The position numbers and the translations under genes are program-made. Of a DNA stretch of 64,000 bases, positions 31,292 through 38,925 are shown piece after piece. The notes below the pieces were generated by a model that had not been told where the DNA came from, did not search any database, and was given only the letters and a program-made list of their open reading frames with translations. The stretch comes from Gammaproteobacteria bacterium (GTDB taxonomy: Bacteria; Pseudomonadota; Gammaproteobacteria; Steroidobacterales; GCA-2729495), in NCBI GenBank assembly GCA_030746435.1, contig JASLMV010000010.1, positions 1 through 64,000 on the forward strand. Reading direction: 5' to 3'. The stretch's first letter is position 1, and every line of letters begins with the position of its first letter.

Positions 31292-32119
31292 ATGGACAAG
31301 GTTAACTGGACAGGCAAACTCATAGGGGCCGTACTCGGCTTCCTGCTGTCCAAAGGCAGTTTCACTGGTGCGGCGGTCGGCTTCTTTATTGGTCACCTGA
31401 TCGATGGATACAGATCGGGAGGCCTTAATCGCGGCAGCCGCCGTTTAGGCGGTTTTTCCACTGCAACGGCTGCCGAGCGCCAGAGGGTATTCTTCGAAAG
31501 CCTGTTCCTTGCGATGGGGCACCTCGCGAAAGCCGATGGCCGGGTTTCGGAAGAGGAAATCCGGATAGCGCGCGGCATCATGCACCAGTGGCAGTTGCGG
31601 CCGGAGGAAGTGCAGGCGGCAATCGAACTGTTCAGCCGCGGCAAGCAACCGGATTTTCCGCTGGATACGCAGATGCAGAAACTGGCCAGTGCCTGCCGGG
31701 GGCAGCCGGAACTCACGCGGACCTTTCTCGAAATCCTCATGGAAATACCATTGGGCAAAGGCCAAATAGATGCGGCCGAACGCGATGTGCTTTGGCGAAT
31801 TGCCGGCAACTTAGGCGTAGGCCGGGTGGAAATGGCGCAGTTAGAGGCGTTGTTGCGCGCGCAACGGAGTTTCGGTCAGCAGGCGGCGGCGTCGAGTGCT
31901 GCAGCCGAACTCGAACAGGCATACAAGGCGCTGGATATAGAGCCCACTGCCACGGACAAGGAAGTCAAGACGGCCTACCGCCGCCTCATGAACCAGCACC
32001 ATCCGGACAAGCTCGTGGCGAAGGGCCTGCCGGACTCGATGCTTGAGGTCGCCAAGGAGAAAACCCGCGAGATCAGGGCGGCCTATGAGCGTATTCGCGA
32101 CCATCGCGGAATTAAGTGA
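31292..32119 (+). CDS. djlA: Membrane-anchored DnaK co-chaperone DjlA
   Basis: Type III J-protein that stimulates DnaK at the inner membrane. The 275-residue protein has an N-terminal Gly-rich membrane helix (LIGAVLGFLLSKGSFTGAAVGFFIG), a central TerB-like helical domain at about 60–185, and a C-terminal J domain with the HPD motif (RLMNQHHPDKL). A perfect terminator hairpin follows 20 bases after the stop. Confidence 0.94.
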   Translation: MDKVNWTGKLIGAVLGFLLSKGSFTGAAVGFFIGHLIDGYRSGGLNRGSRRLGGFSTATAAERQRVFFESLFLAMGHLAKADGRVSEEEIRIARGIMHQWQLRPEEVQAAIELFSRGKQPDFPLDTQMQKLASACRGQPELTRTFLEILMEIPLGKGQIDAAERDVLWRIAGNLGVGRVEMAQLEALLRAQRSFGQQAAASSAAAELEQAYKALDIEPTATDKEVKTAYRRLMNQHHPDKLVAKGLPDSMLEVAKEKTREIRAAYERIRDHRGIK

Positions 32120-32138
32120 CACCATTTTAAGTGACGCC

Positions 32139-32174
32139 ATTTTTCCCGCCATCGCGAAGCATGGCGGGAAAAAT
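32139..32174 (+). terminator. Hairpin terminator after djlA
   Basis: A perfect 14-bp stem (ATTTTTCCCGCCAT / ATGGCGGGAAAAAT) encloses an 8-base loop. With A and T runs at both stem ends it can work in either direction. It is preceded by a 15-base tandem duplication, AAGTGAC(A/G)CCATTTT, at 32114–32143 that begins inside the djlA stop region. Confidence 0.75.
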
Positions 32175-32194
32175 CTGAGGCGGAACTTATGTCA

Positions 32195-32286
32195 GGCGGC
32201 GCGCTGAAGCGCCGTCGGACTTCTATCAGTTTCCAGCACCGTTGGGATGGGCCGCCTTTCGGCGGCGCGCTGAAGCGCCGTCGGAC
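32195..32286. repeat. Two copies of a 26-base GC-rich repeat, 66-base period
   Basis: Identical 26-base copies lie at 32195–32220 and 32261–32286. Each contains a small stem (GGCGC, loop GCTGAA, GCGCC). A separate hairpin, GCCGCC-TTTC-GGCGGC at 32251–32266, overlaps the start of the second copy. The copies are followed by partly similar bases (CTATCAG and GGATCAG). This resembles a REP-like extragenic palindromic element between djlA and rpe. No gene is in the stretch. Confidence 0.65.
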
Positions 32287-32387
32287 GCGGATCAGCCTCA
32301 TGTGGCATCGATTGGGTCAGAACCCATCATCACAGCATACTTCAGGCAAGTCGCGTATAGTCCTGACCCGTACAAGGGATCCGGATC

Positions 32388-33071
32388 ATGACCTTTAAGC
32401 CTGACTACCTGATTGCGCCATCGATATTGTCGGCCGACTTCGCCCGGCTGGGCGAAGAGGTTGACGCGGTCCTGGCGGCCGGGGCCGATGTCGTGCATTT
32501 CGACGTCATGGACAATCATTACGTGCCCAACCTCACCATCGGACCGCTCGTCTGTGAGGCGTTGCGCAACCATGGTGTCACCGCACCTATAGACGTGCAT
32601 TTGATGGTACGGCCGGTTGATCGGCTTGTTGCCGATTTTGCTGCAGCCGGGGCGACCTACATCAGCTTCCATCCGGAAGCGAGCGATCACGTGAACCGGA
32701 CCATTGCGTTGATCCGCGATGCCGGGTGCAAGCCCGGCCTGGTACTGAACCCGGCTACGCCGCTGACACACCTGGATCATTGCCTGAACGATCTGGACCT
32801 GATCCTGATCATGTCAGTGAATCCCGGCTTCGGCGGGCAAAGCTTCATTGCCTCGAGCCTGGATAAGTTACGGGCCGCGCGACAACTGGTAGACGCGCAG
32901 GACCGGGAGATTCGCCTGGAAGTCGACGGGGGGGTCAAAGTCGACAACATCGCGGGGATTGCCGCCGCGGGGGCCGATATGCTGGTCGCCGGTTCCGCGA
33001 TTTTTGGCAGTGACGACTACGCCGTGACGATTGCCATGATGCGCGCCGAACTCTCCCGGGCGGCAGCCTGA
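32388..33071 (+). CDS. rpe: Ribulose-phosphate 3-epimerase
   Basis: Interconverts ribulose-5-P and xylulose-5-P in the pentose phosphate pathway. The 227-residue TIM barrel shows [46 protein letters not shown] and the catalytic VDGGVKVDN. rpiA, acting on the same substrate, is 3.5 kb downstream. It ends at a bidirectional terminator shared with crp. Confidence 0.96.
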   Translation: MTFKPDYLIAPSILSADFARLGEEVDAVLAAGADVVHFDVMDNHYVPNLTIGPLVCEALRNHGVTAPIDVHLMVRPVDRLVADFAAAGATYISFHPEASDHVNRTIALIRDAGCKPGLVLNPATPLTHLDHCLNDLDLILIMSVNPGFGGQSFIASSLDKLRAARQLVDAQDREIRLEVDGGVKVDNIAGIAAAGADMLVAGSAIFGSDDYAVTIAMMRAELSRAAA

Positions 33072-33102
33072 GCCCAGGTCACACCCGTAACGCACCTATA
33101 AT

Positions 33103-33132
33103 AAAGCCGCGACGTTTGCACGCCGCGGCTTT
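33103..33132. terminator. Bidirectional terminator between rpe and crp
   Basis: AAAGCCGCG and CGCGGCTTT form a perfect 9-bp stem around a 12-base loop. The A/T ends allow it to serve both the rpe transcript and the convergent crp transcript. Confidence 0.7.
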
Positions 33133-33158
33133 GTGTCTGCCTTAGCTCGCCGGACCGA

Positions 33159-33830
33159 CTAACGGTTGGCGGATGCCGGAACCTGCTGTTTCGGCCGGGC
33201 GTTATAAACCACGATGGTTTTACCGCTGGCCGAGACCAGGCCTTGTTCCTCGAGCACTTTTAGTACGCGACCTGCCATTTCCCGGGAACAACCGACCAGC
33301 CGGCTGAGTTCCTGCCGGCTGACCTTGATCTGCATCCCGTCCGGATGCGTCATCGCATCGGGTTCGTTGCACAGATCCATGATGGCGTGTGCGACCCGTC
33401 CCGTAACGTCGACGAAAGCCAGGTCACCCAGTTTACGGTTGGTGCGATCAAGCCTCAGTGCCAGTTGCGTGGCCAGTTCAAACACAAGTCCGGGATTCTC
33501 GCTGGCAATTTGTCGGAACCGAGGGTAAGTCATCTCGGCTATTTCTGATTCGATCCGAGTCCTTACCCAGGCGCTGCGCGCAGGCTCATCGTGGAACAGG
33601 CCCATCTCACCAAAGAACTGCCCTTTGTTGAGATAAGCGAGGACCATTTCGTTACCGTCCTCGTCCTCGATCATGACTTCTACCGAACCGCTGATGATGT
33701 AATAGAGACTGTCGGGCAAATCCCCGGCATGAATCATCACCACCTTGGCCGGTACCGTTCGCGTGCGACAATATGTCAGAAAGCGATTAATGGCGGGCAC
33801 GTCGCTAAGTGCCTTTCCATCGGCTGCCAT
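33159..33830 (-). CDS. crp: cAMP receptor protein family regulator (Crp/Vfr-like)
   Basis: Global transcription regulator with an N-terminal cyclic-nucleotide domain and a C-terminal winged helix. FFGEMGLFHDEPARSAWVR holds the phosphate-binding Gly-Glu and Arg-Ser. The dimer helix reads RLDRTNRKLGDLAFVDVTGR, so the E. coli Thr127–Ser128 pair is Thr–Asn here. The recognition helix VGCSREMAGRVLKVLEEQGLV keeps the Arg, Glu and Arg that read the CRP box. ATG 33830 has a GTGAGGAAA ribosome site; an upstream TTG at 33848 is possible. The predicted length is 223 residues. Confidence 0.92.
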   Translation of the reverse strand: MAADGKALSDVPAINRFLTYCRTRTVPAKVVMIHAGDLPDSLYYIISGSVEVMIEDEDGNEMVLAYLNKGQFFGEMGLFHDEPARSAWVRTRIESEIAEMTYPRFRQIASENPGLVFELATQLALRLDRTNRKLGDLAFVDVTGRVAHAIMDLCNEPDAMTHPDGMQIKVSRQELSRLVGCSREMAGRVLKVLEEQGLVSASGKTIVVYNARPKQQVPASANR

Positions 33831-34106
33831 GTGTATTTCCTCACCCAATAACCCAACCCCCTTTTAACCGTTTCAGGGGAGCCGCGCAAGCCGCGGAGCC
33901 GGCGCTGAAGCCGAAAAGATATGCCTGCCATTACCCTCGGGGCCGCTTGCATGGCTTTAGGGGCGGGCGGGAGCAGGCGTATCGCGCCCCTCTCTGAAGC
34001 GTCTTCTATGCGGTCGATTAAGGGCTATCATACGACCCTTTTGCGAAAGGCCCGGCCGGGCAGCAGGGCTGCCTGGCCTCTTTTGAGAATACTAAAGGAG
34101 AACGAA

Positions 34107-34850
34107 ATGAACGTGAGTCGGTATTGCAGCGCGTTCGTGCTGTGTGCAATCGGCTGGCCGGCAATCGGTGCAGACGTCGATGCCGCTGAAGATAATCCCT
34201 GGTCAGGTGAGGTTGAGTTTGGCTATATCGCTTCCAGCGGTAACACGGACAGTACCAGCGGCACGGCTCGGGTGTTGGTGGCTTATGTCACAGGGGACTG
34301 GGAGCACAAGGCTGAGGCCAAGGTTTTCGGTGCAAGCGAAGACGACGATACTACCGCCGAAAACTACCAGATCTGGGGCAAAAGCTTGAAAAACCTGACC
34401 GATCGCAGTTACGCTTTCGGTCGCCTGGAATGGAAAAAGAACCGCTTCAGCGGCTACCCTGAACAGACTTTCGAAACCATAGGCTACGGGCGCCGGATCC
34501 TTGACGATGAGCGCTTCACGCTGAATATCGAGGGTGGCCTGGGCGCGACCCAGCAGGATAAGCTCATTGCGGAGGACCCCGACGTGATCGAGGACGAGAA
34601 CAGCGGGCTCCTGACGCTGGGAGGCGATTTCACCTGGGCAATCAGCGAGACCAGCACCTTCGAGCAGCTCCTGGCGATCAATTCCTCCTCCGACAACACC
34701 TACTGGGAGTCGATCACCCGGCTCAAGGCGAATGTCATCGGCGGCGTGGCGCTGGCTATCGGATATACCATCCAGGGCAATACGGATGTGGATGCCGGCA
34801 CCGAGAAGACCGACCGATTTACCTCGATTTCGCTCGAATATGCCTTCTGA
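34107..34850 (+). CDS. DUF481 outer-membrane beta-barrel protein
   Basis: The 247-residue protein has a signal peptide (YCSAFVLCAIGWPAIGA) then a barrel body starting WSGEVEFGYIASSGNTDSTSG, the DUF481 hallmark. Alternating strands end in the outer-membrane C-terminal aromatic signal SISLEYAF. AAAGGAG 7 bases before ATG 34107 sets the start inside a longer open frame. Relatives are called salt-induced outer-membrane proteins; the function is unproven. Confidence 0.88.
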   Translation: MNVSRYCSAFVLCAIGWPAIGADVDAAEDNPWSGEVEFGYIASSGNTDSTSGTARVLVAYVTGDWEHKAEAKVFGASEDDDTTAENYQIWGKSLKNLTDRSYAFGRLEWKKNRFSGYPEQTFETIGYGRRILDDERFTLNIEGGLGATQQDKLIAEDPDVIEDENSGLLTLGGDFTWAISETSTFEQLLAINSSSDNTYWESITRLKANVIGGVALAIGYTIQGNTDVDAGTEKTDRFTSISLEYAF

Positions 34851-34879
34851 ATCAGGCGCTTTTAGACTGCCTGGAAGCG

Positions 34880-34908
34880 TTGAAAATACTGGATTACTTG
34901 GCTAAAAT
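34880..34908 (+). promoter_or_regulatory. Sigma-70 promoter for rplM–rpsI
   Basis: TTGAAA at 34880–34885 and TAAAAT at 34903–34908 are separated by exactly 17 bases. Transcription would begin near 34915, giving a leader of about 70 bases before rplM. This is the best promoter match I found in the window and fits a highly expressed ribosomal operon. Confidence 0.7.
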
Positions 34909-34986
34909 GGCGCGCTTTTCTGCGGTCAGGGTCCGCATACCCGCACTAAAAATCAGGGCCCTAATAGACACGTCACAGGATTATTC

Positions 34987-35415
34987 ATGAAAACCGTTTC
35001 TGCCAAGCCTGCGGAAGTCAGGCGTGACTGGTTCGTCGTAGACGCGACCGACAAGACTCTGGGCCGGCTGGCCACAGAGCTTGCCTCCCGTCTGCGCGGC
35101 AAGCACAAACCTGAATTTACGCCGCATGTCGATACGGGCGATTACATCGTCGTGGTCAATGCAGCCCGCATCCGGGTAACCGGCAACAAACTGCAGGACA
35201 AAATGTACCACCGCTACACGGGTTACATTGGTAACCTGAAATCCACGAACCTGCAGAAACTGATGGACGATTCTCCGGAAGAGGTCCTGAAAATCGCGGT
35301 TAAAGGCATGTTACCGAAAAACCGCCTGGGTCGGGCAATGCTGGGCAAGTTGAGGGTGTTTGCAGGCCCGGAACACAATCACCAGGCGCAACAGCCCCAG
35401 CCACTGGATATCTGA
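34987..35415 (+). CDS. rplM: 50S ribosomal protein L13
   Basis: Large-subunit protein assembled early around 23S rRNA. The 142-residue sequence starts [20 protein letters not shown] and includes [28 protein letters not shown] and [13 protein letters not shown]. It is directly followed by rpsI (29-base gap), the universal L13–S9 operon. Confidence 0.98.
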   Translation: MKTVSAKPAEVRRDWFVVDATDKTLGRLATELASRLRGKHKPEFTPHVDTGDYIVVVNAARIRVTGNKLQDKMYHRYTGYIGNLKSTNLQKLMDDSPEEVLKIAVKGMLPKNRLGRAMLGKLRVFAGPEHNHQAQQPQPLDI

Positions 35416-35444
35416 ACGTCGACAGGACTATTTAGAGTAAAGGT

Positions 35445-35837
35445 ATGAGCACAGACATTTATTACGGTACCGGCCGCCGCAAAACATCGACCGCGAGGGT
35501 TTACCTGCGTCCCGGTAAAGGCGACATTACCGTAAACAATCGCCCGCTGGATATATTTTTTGGCCGTAAGACAGCCAGGATGATCGTCCGACAGCCGCTT
35601 GAGGTTGCCAACCTCGAAAGCAATTTCGACATAGCTGTAACCGTCAGCGGCGGCGGAACGACGGGCCAGGCCGGTGCTATTCGCCACGGTCTGACCCGCG
35701 CGCTGCTCGATTACGACGACAGCCTGCGTTTGACACTGCGCCAGGCCGGCTACGTGACCCGCGATGCGCGTAAGGTGGAACGCAAGAAAGTCGGTCTGCG
35801 CAAGGCACGCCGCGCTACCCAGTTCTCGAAGCGCTAA
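35445..35837 (+). CDS. rpsI: 30S ribosomal protein S9
   Basis: Small-subunit protein whose C-terminal tail reaches the P-site tRNA. The 130-residue sequence has [19 protein letters not shown] and the basic tail [18 protein letters not shown] ending in the conserved SKR. tRNA-Gln follows 32 bases later and may share its transcript. Confidence 0.98.
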   Translation: MSTDIYYGTGRRKTSTARVYLRPGKGDITVNNRPLDIFFGRKTARMIVRQPLEVANLESNFDIAVTVSGGGTTGQAGAIRHGLTRALLDYDDSLRLTLRQAGYVTRDARKVERKKVGLRKARRATQFSKR

Positions 35838-35869
35838 CCCTTTTGTTAAGGACAAGCGGTTCTCGATCT

Positions 35870-35943
35870 TGGGGGATCGTCTAGCGGTAGGACTGCGGAC
35901 TCTGACTCCGCCAACCCAGGTTCGAATCCTGGTCCCCCAGCCA
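35870..35943 (+). tRNA. tRNA-Gln (anticodon CTG)
   Basis: A complete cloverleaf of 74 bases including an encoded CCA. The acceptor is TGGGGGA/TCCCCCA with discriminator G. The anticodon stem GCGGA/TCCGC closes the loop CTCTGAC, which gives anticodon CTG. The T arm is CCAGG-TTCGAAT-CCTGG. The weak U1–A72 pair is typical of glutamine tRNAs. Confidence 0.95.
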
Positions 35944-35981
35944 AATAAAAATGGGCCCGCAGGGCCCTTTTTTATTTGGCT
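35944..35981 (+). terminator. Extended terminator hairpin fused to the tRNA 3' end
   Basis: AAATAAAAATGGGCCC-GCA-GGGCCCTTTTTTATTT is a near-perfect stem with one T·T mismatch. The pairing can extend through AGCCA, the last bases of the tRNA, to AGCCA…TGGCT (35939–35981). Full pairing would compete with the acceptor end of tRNA-Gln. Confidence 0.8.
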
Positions 35982-36176
35982 TGTGGGCCCATATGGATTC
36001 GAACCTCCGTTCGACCCGGGTCCGGATAGCGGACCGCGCAGCGGTAAGCTAGACGGGGAGGGCGATGCGCGAACAGCGTGCCAGCAAGTCAGACACGGCA
36101 GTTCATTGGAGAAAATCGGCGCGCGCAGTGAGCGCACCCGAAGGGCGAAGGCGCGGAGCGCCGAGTCAATCCTGGT
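35982..36176. other. Structured intergenic stretch with tRNA T-arm-like fragments
   Basis: No convincing gene. GGATTCGAACC at 35995–36005 is the exact reverse complement of the tRNA T-arm bases GGTTCGAATCC at 35919–35929. GTCAATCCTGGT at 36165–36176 is a near copy of tRNA bases 35922–35933 (TCGAATCCTGGT) in direct orientation. Hairpins include GGTCCG-GATAG-CGGACC and GGCGC-GGA-GCGCC. The best reading is decayed tRNA-derived sequence or a small structured repeat. Confidence 0.5.
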
Positions 36177-36213
36177 ATAGAAAAATGGCTCCTCGATGGG
36201 GCCATTTTTCTAT
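36177..36213. terminator. Bidirectional terminator hairpin
   Basis: ATAGAAAAATGGC and GCCATTTTTCTAT pair perfectly over 13 bp around an 11-base loop. It lies 25 bases beyond the end of the minus-strand small gene at 36238 and probably ends the rpiA transcript. It also faces the tRNA side. Confidence 0.7.
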
Positions 36214-36237
36214 GGTCTAGCTTTCGGCCGCGGCTAG

Positions 36238-36522
36238 CTAAATTCTTCTCAGCAAGTAGGGCTCAACAAAAATCGAGTGCACGCCCTTGTGTAGACCGAT
36301 CGGGATCAGCAGGTTTAGGCATACCAAACCATCGTCCTCAAAATAGCTAATTCGAGCGCTGTGTCGAATAGCAAAGCGAAAAGCAGGTATCGATTCCACG
36401 ATCCCGTTTTTTGACATTCCGGAGAGGTCGGGTAGTCGGCAAAGCCTGACCCAATCGCCAACTTTTAGGGGTTTGCCAAAGGTGTCCGAGCGAAAACGCA
36501 GCTTAAAAGCAGCAGCGCTCAA
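36238..36522 (-). CDS. Small unknown protein downstream of rpiA
   Basis: The 94-residue protein contains GKPLKVGDWVRLCRLPDLSGMSKNGIV, which suggests a small SH3-like barrel, but I recognise no named family. The start is a TTG placed immediately after the rpiA stop (TAATTG), so it would depend on translational coupling. No ATG is available. It is followed by a terminator, which supports a real transcription unit. Confidence 0.5.
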   Translation of the reverse strand: MSAAAFKLRFRSDTFGKPLKVGDWVRLCRLPDLSGMSKNGIVESIPAFRFAIRHSARISYFEDDGLVCLNLLIPIGLHKGVHSIFVEPYLLRRI

Positions 36523-37182
36523 TTACTTCTCCATCACCCTGACTTCCCGGTCATCCGCCACCAGGATCACATCGGCGCCCCGGTGGCCGAATATCCCTAC
36601 TGTCACAACCCCCGGTATCCGGCTGAAGCGCTCCTCCATCTCCGGCGGGTTGGTAATGCTCAGGTTGTAAACGTCGATAATCTCGTTGCCGTTATCGGTC
36701 AGGAAACCTTCACGGTACACCGGTTGGCCCCGATGCTTGATAAAGCGCCGGGAGACGAAGGAGCGTGCCATCGGGATGACCTCGACGGGCAACGGGAAAG
36801 TACCGAGTGCACCGACCATCTTCGTGTCGTCGATGATACAAACGAATTTGCTCGATGCGCCCGCAAGTACTTTCTCGCGCGTCAGTGCGCCACCGCCGCC
36901 CTTGATCAAATGAAAATGCTTGTTGGCCTCGTCGGCGCCGTCCACGTATAAATCGAGGTCGCCGGTTTCCGCTAGTTCCAGAACTTTGAAGTCGAGTTTT
37001 TCGAGCCGCTCCCGGGTTGCTTCAGAGCTTGCGACGACGGAACTGATCTTCGACCGGACCTCGGGTAAAGCATCGATGAAATAATTGACGGTCGAACCCG
37101 TGCCTACACCTAACTGCGCACCATCCGGAATGTATTCCAATGCAGCCAGCGCAGCCTGGCGCTTTTTTTCCAATTGATGCAT
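36523..37182 (-). CDS. rpiA: Ribose-5-phosphate isomerase A
   Basis: Interconverts ribose-5-P and ribulose-5-P. The 219-residue protein shows LGVGTGSTVNYFIDAL, DGADEANKHFHLIKGGGGALTREKV and GNEIIDVYNLSI, with the catalytic Asp and Glu in place. It pairs functionally with rpe 3.5 kb upstream. Confidence 0.96.
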   Translation of the reverse strand: MHQLEKKRQAALAALEYIPDGAQLGVGTGSTVNYFIDALPEVRSKISSVVASSEATRERLEKLDFKVLELAETGDLDLYVDGADEANKHFHLIKGGGGALTREKVLAGASSKFVCIIDDTKMVGALGTFPLPVEVIPMARSFVSRRFIKHRGQPVYREGFLTDNGNEIIDVYNLSITNPPEMEERFSRIPGVVTVGIFGHRGADVILVADDREVRVMEK

Positions 37183-37270
37183 TAATTTCCCCGTGTTTCA
37201 GGGCAGCGATTATACATACCGGTGCGCCGTGAGAATTGACCTGGGCGGGTTCCCGGAGGCAGAAATGAAT

Positions 37271-37318
37271 GTGCCCGCGGTTAAGCGGGCACATCCTCAG
37301 AAACCACCGTAAAGGTGG
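37271..37318 (-). terminator. Two hairpins after the Lys/Arg repeat gene
   Basis: Read on the minus strand, CCACC-TTTAC-GGTGG followed by TTTCT lies 10 bases after the gene stop. A second stem, GTGCCCGC with GCGGGCAC (37271–37292), follows. Together they would stop the repeat-gene transcript before rpiA. Confidence 0.55.
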
Positions 37319-37328
37319 CTACAGGAGC

Positions 37329-37853
37329 CTATCTGCGCTTCCTGCGGCTAGCCTTCTTCCTAGCCTTTTTCCTTGTCTTACGCTTGGCCTTCTTCTTAGC
37401 CTTGCGCTTCTTCTTACGCTTGGCCTTCTTCTTGGCCTTGCGCTTCGTCTTACGCTTGGCTTTCTTCTTGCGCTTGGCTTTCTTCTTGCGCTTGGCCTTC
37501 TTCTTGGCCTTGCGCTTCGTCTTACGCTTGGCTTTCTTCTTGCGCTTGGCCTTCTTCTTGGCCTTGCGCTTCGTCTTACGCTTGGCTTTCTTCTTGCGCT
37601 TGGCCTTCTTCTTGGCCTTGCGCTTCTTCTTACGCTTGGCTTTTTTCTTAGCCTTGCGTTTCGTCTTACGCTTGGCTTTTTTCTTAGCCTTGCGTTTCGT
37701 CTTACGCTTGGCTTTTTTCTTAGCCTTGCGTTTCGTCTTGCGCTTGGCTTTTTTCTTAGCCTTGCGCTTCGCCTTCTTGCGACTCACCTTCTTCTTTGTC
37801 TTCCGTTTCGCCGAAGATTTTCTCTTTCGGGAAACCTTCTTTCGCTTTGCCAT
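37329..37853 (-). CDS. Lys/Arg-rich repeat protein (histone H1-like, probable nucleoid protein)
   Basis: The 174-residue protein is almost entirely K, R, A and T after the first 25 residues. A 12-residue unit, KAKRKTKRKAKK, is repeated about eight times, with KAKRKK half-units inserted in some copies. The DNA carries matching 36-base and 18-base tandem repeats. No Pro or Gly interrupts it, unlike AlgP or chlamydial Hc-type proteins. Binding to DNA or RNA is inferred from charge. ATG 37853 (GGAG 7 bases upstream) is preferred over ATG 37865. Long open frames on the other strand across the same bases are artefacts of the repeat. Confidence 0.7.
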   Translation of the reverse strand: MAKRKKVSRKRKSSAKRKTKKKVSRKKAKRKAKKKAKRKTKRKAKKKAKRKTKRKAKKKAKRKTKRKAKKKAKRKKKRKAKKKAKRKKKAKRKTKRKAKKKAKRKKKAKRKTKRKAKKKAKRKKKAKRKKKAKRKTKRKAKKKAKRKKKRKAKKKAKRKTRKKARKKASRRKRR

Positions 37854-38070
37854 AGCAGTCTCCATGTCGGGTTAACCGCGATTGAGTATATACAAGCGTA
37901 GCCAAAATTCCAGCTAGTCAAGAATTTTTTAGTAATTGTGTTAACAGGGATTTTTTGCCTTATTCGAGGTGCATAACACCTGGAAAAAAACATACGGAAA
38001 AATAGAAATTTTCGTGCAGGAAATTACGCTTGATGTGCAGAAAAACCGATTTGTTTTTGACAGCTATACA

Positions 38071-38661
38071 TCAATAACTTCCGTAACTTTCTTTCTCTGT
38101 TATGACAGCATGTAAAGGCACGTCCCAGGCTGCAGGCTGCAGGTCAGAAACTTGCTGAAAGTCATATGCCACACCAATTAGAAGCGGTCGGCGAAGTTTT
38201 TTACGGTGTCGCATAAAAGCAAAAGTTCGATCGTAAAAACCGGCTCCCATACCCAGCCGGTTGCCGTTCCGGTCGAATGCAAGCAGCGGGGTGATGACCA
38301 CATCAAGATGTTTGGCAGAAACGCATTGGGCACGTTTGTAGACAGGTTCTAATATCCCGTAGCGGTTGCTCTGAAGCGGGGTGTCTTTATCAAGGGGGGC
38401 AAAAATCAGTTGCTTACCGGTCAATACGGGCGCAAAAACGCGCATTTTGCGCAACCAGGCTGTTTCGGCGATCGGATGACAGTCGATTTCACCGGCTACA
38501 GACATATATATAGCGACCCGTTTTGCACGTCGCAGCGCAGGAATCTGCCAGAGTTTTTTGCAAACGGATGCAGATGCTATCCGTATTTCAGCGTGACCGA
38601 GCTCGCGGCGGCGTTGATTCATGAGTGCGCGTTGCGCGCAGGGGTTACTACCGGGCTTCAT
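38071..38661 (-). CDS. fau: 5-formyltetrahydrofolate cyclo-ligase
   Basis: Converts 5-formyl-THF to methenyl-THF; called ygfA in E. coli, where it follows 6S RNA exactly as here. The 196-residue protein shows RRRELGHAEI, AIYMSVAGEID and the nucleotide-binding GNRLGMGAGFYDRTFA. It probably shares a transcript with 6S RNA. Folate one-carbon chemistry links it to the gcv genes nearby. Confidence 0.93.
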   Translation of the reverse strand: MKPGSNPCAQRALMNQRRRELGHAEIRIASASVCKKLWQIPALRRAKRVAIYMSVAGEIDCHPIAETAWLRKMRVFAPVLTGKQLIFAPLDKDTPLQSNRYGILEPVYKRAQCVSAKHLDVVITPLLAFDRNGNRLGMGAGFYDRTFAFMRHRKKLRRPLLIGVAYDFQQVSDLQPAAWDVPLHAVITEKESYGSY

Positions 38662-38687
38662 TACACTCCCGCTGTGTGTGCATATAG

Positions 38688-38881
38688 AAGAGGCTCCTCC
38701 CGCATGTGCCGTTACGAATCATCGCTCTCGAACCAGAGCGGAAGGTGGGGTCAACCGCGGCAGCGAAGGCTTTCCGCCGAAGCGGTTATGCACACAGCTG
38801 CCTGCAGAGAACGACCCCGATCTGAAATTTAGGGTCGAGGGACTTCCAGACTCGCATCGAACACTGCAGGAGGAGCCAGAA
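38688..38881 (-). ncRNA. ssrS: 6S RNA
   Basis: Regulatory RNA that mimics an open promoter and sequesters sigma-70 RNA polymerase. On the minus strand a closing stem GGCTCCTCC/GGAGGAGCC (38869–38877 with 38692–38700) bounds about 186 bases. Inside are the 6S-typical 5' segment TGTTCG…GCGAG…GGAAGTCCCTCGACCC and a GCGGTTGACCCCACC segment on the 3' side. GATAAT at 38885–38890 is a good -10; the -35 is weak. The zapA–6S–ygfA order is the gammaproteobacterial standard. Confidence 0.9.
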
Positions 38882-38925
38882 CTGATTATCGGCCCGGAGC
38901 TTCAATACCTCCAGTACCGAAGTCA

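Noticed and set aside
35379-36180. Frames crossing tRNA-Gln on both strands (GTRIRTWVGGVRVRSPT and LVGPYGFEPPFDPG types)
   Set aside because: They are translations of tRNA and of tRNA-like debris and include a terminator hairpin. Such read-through peptides are common annotation artefacts.
37269-37901. Long Leu/Phe-rich frames on the plus strand (LALGFLLALG-type repeats resembling membrane helices)
   Set aside because: They are the complement of the Lys/Arg repeat gene. The minus-strand frame has a ribosome site, a credible start and a terminator; the plus frames do not.
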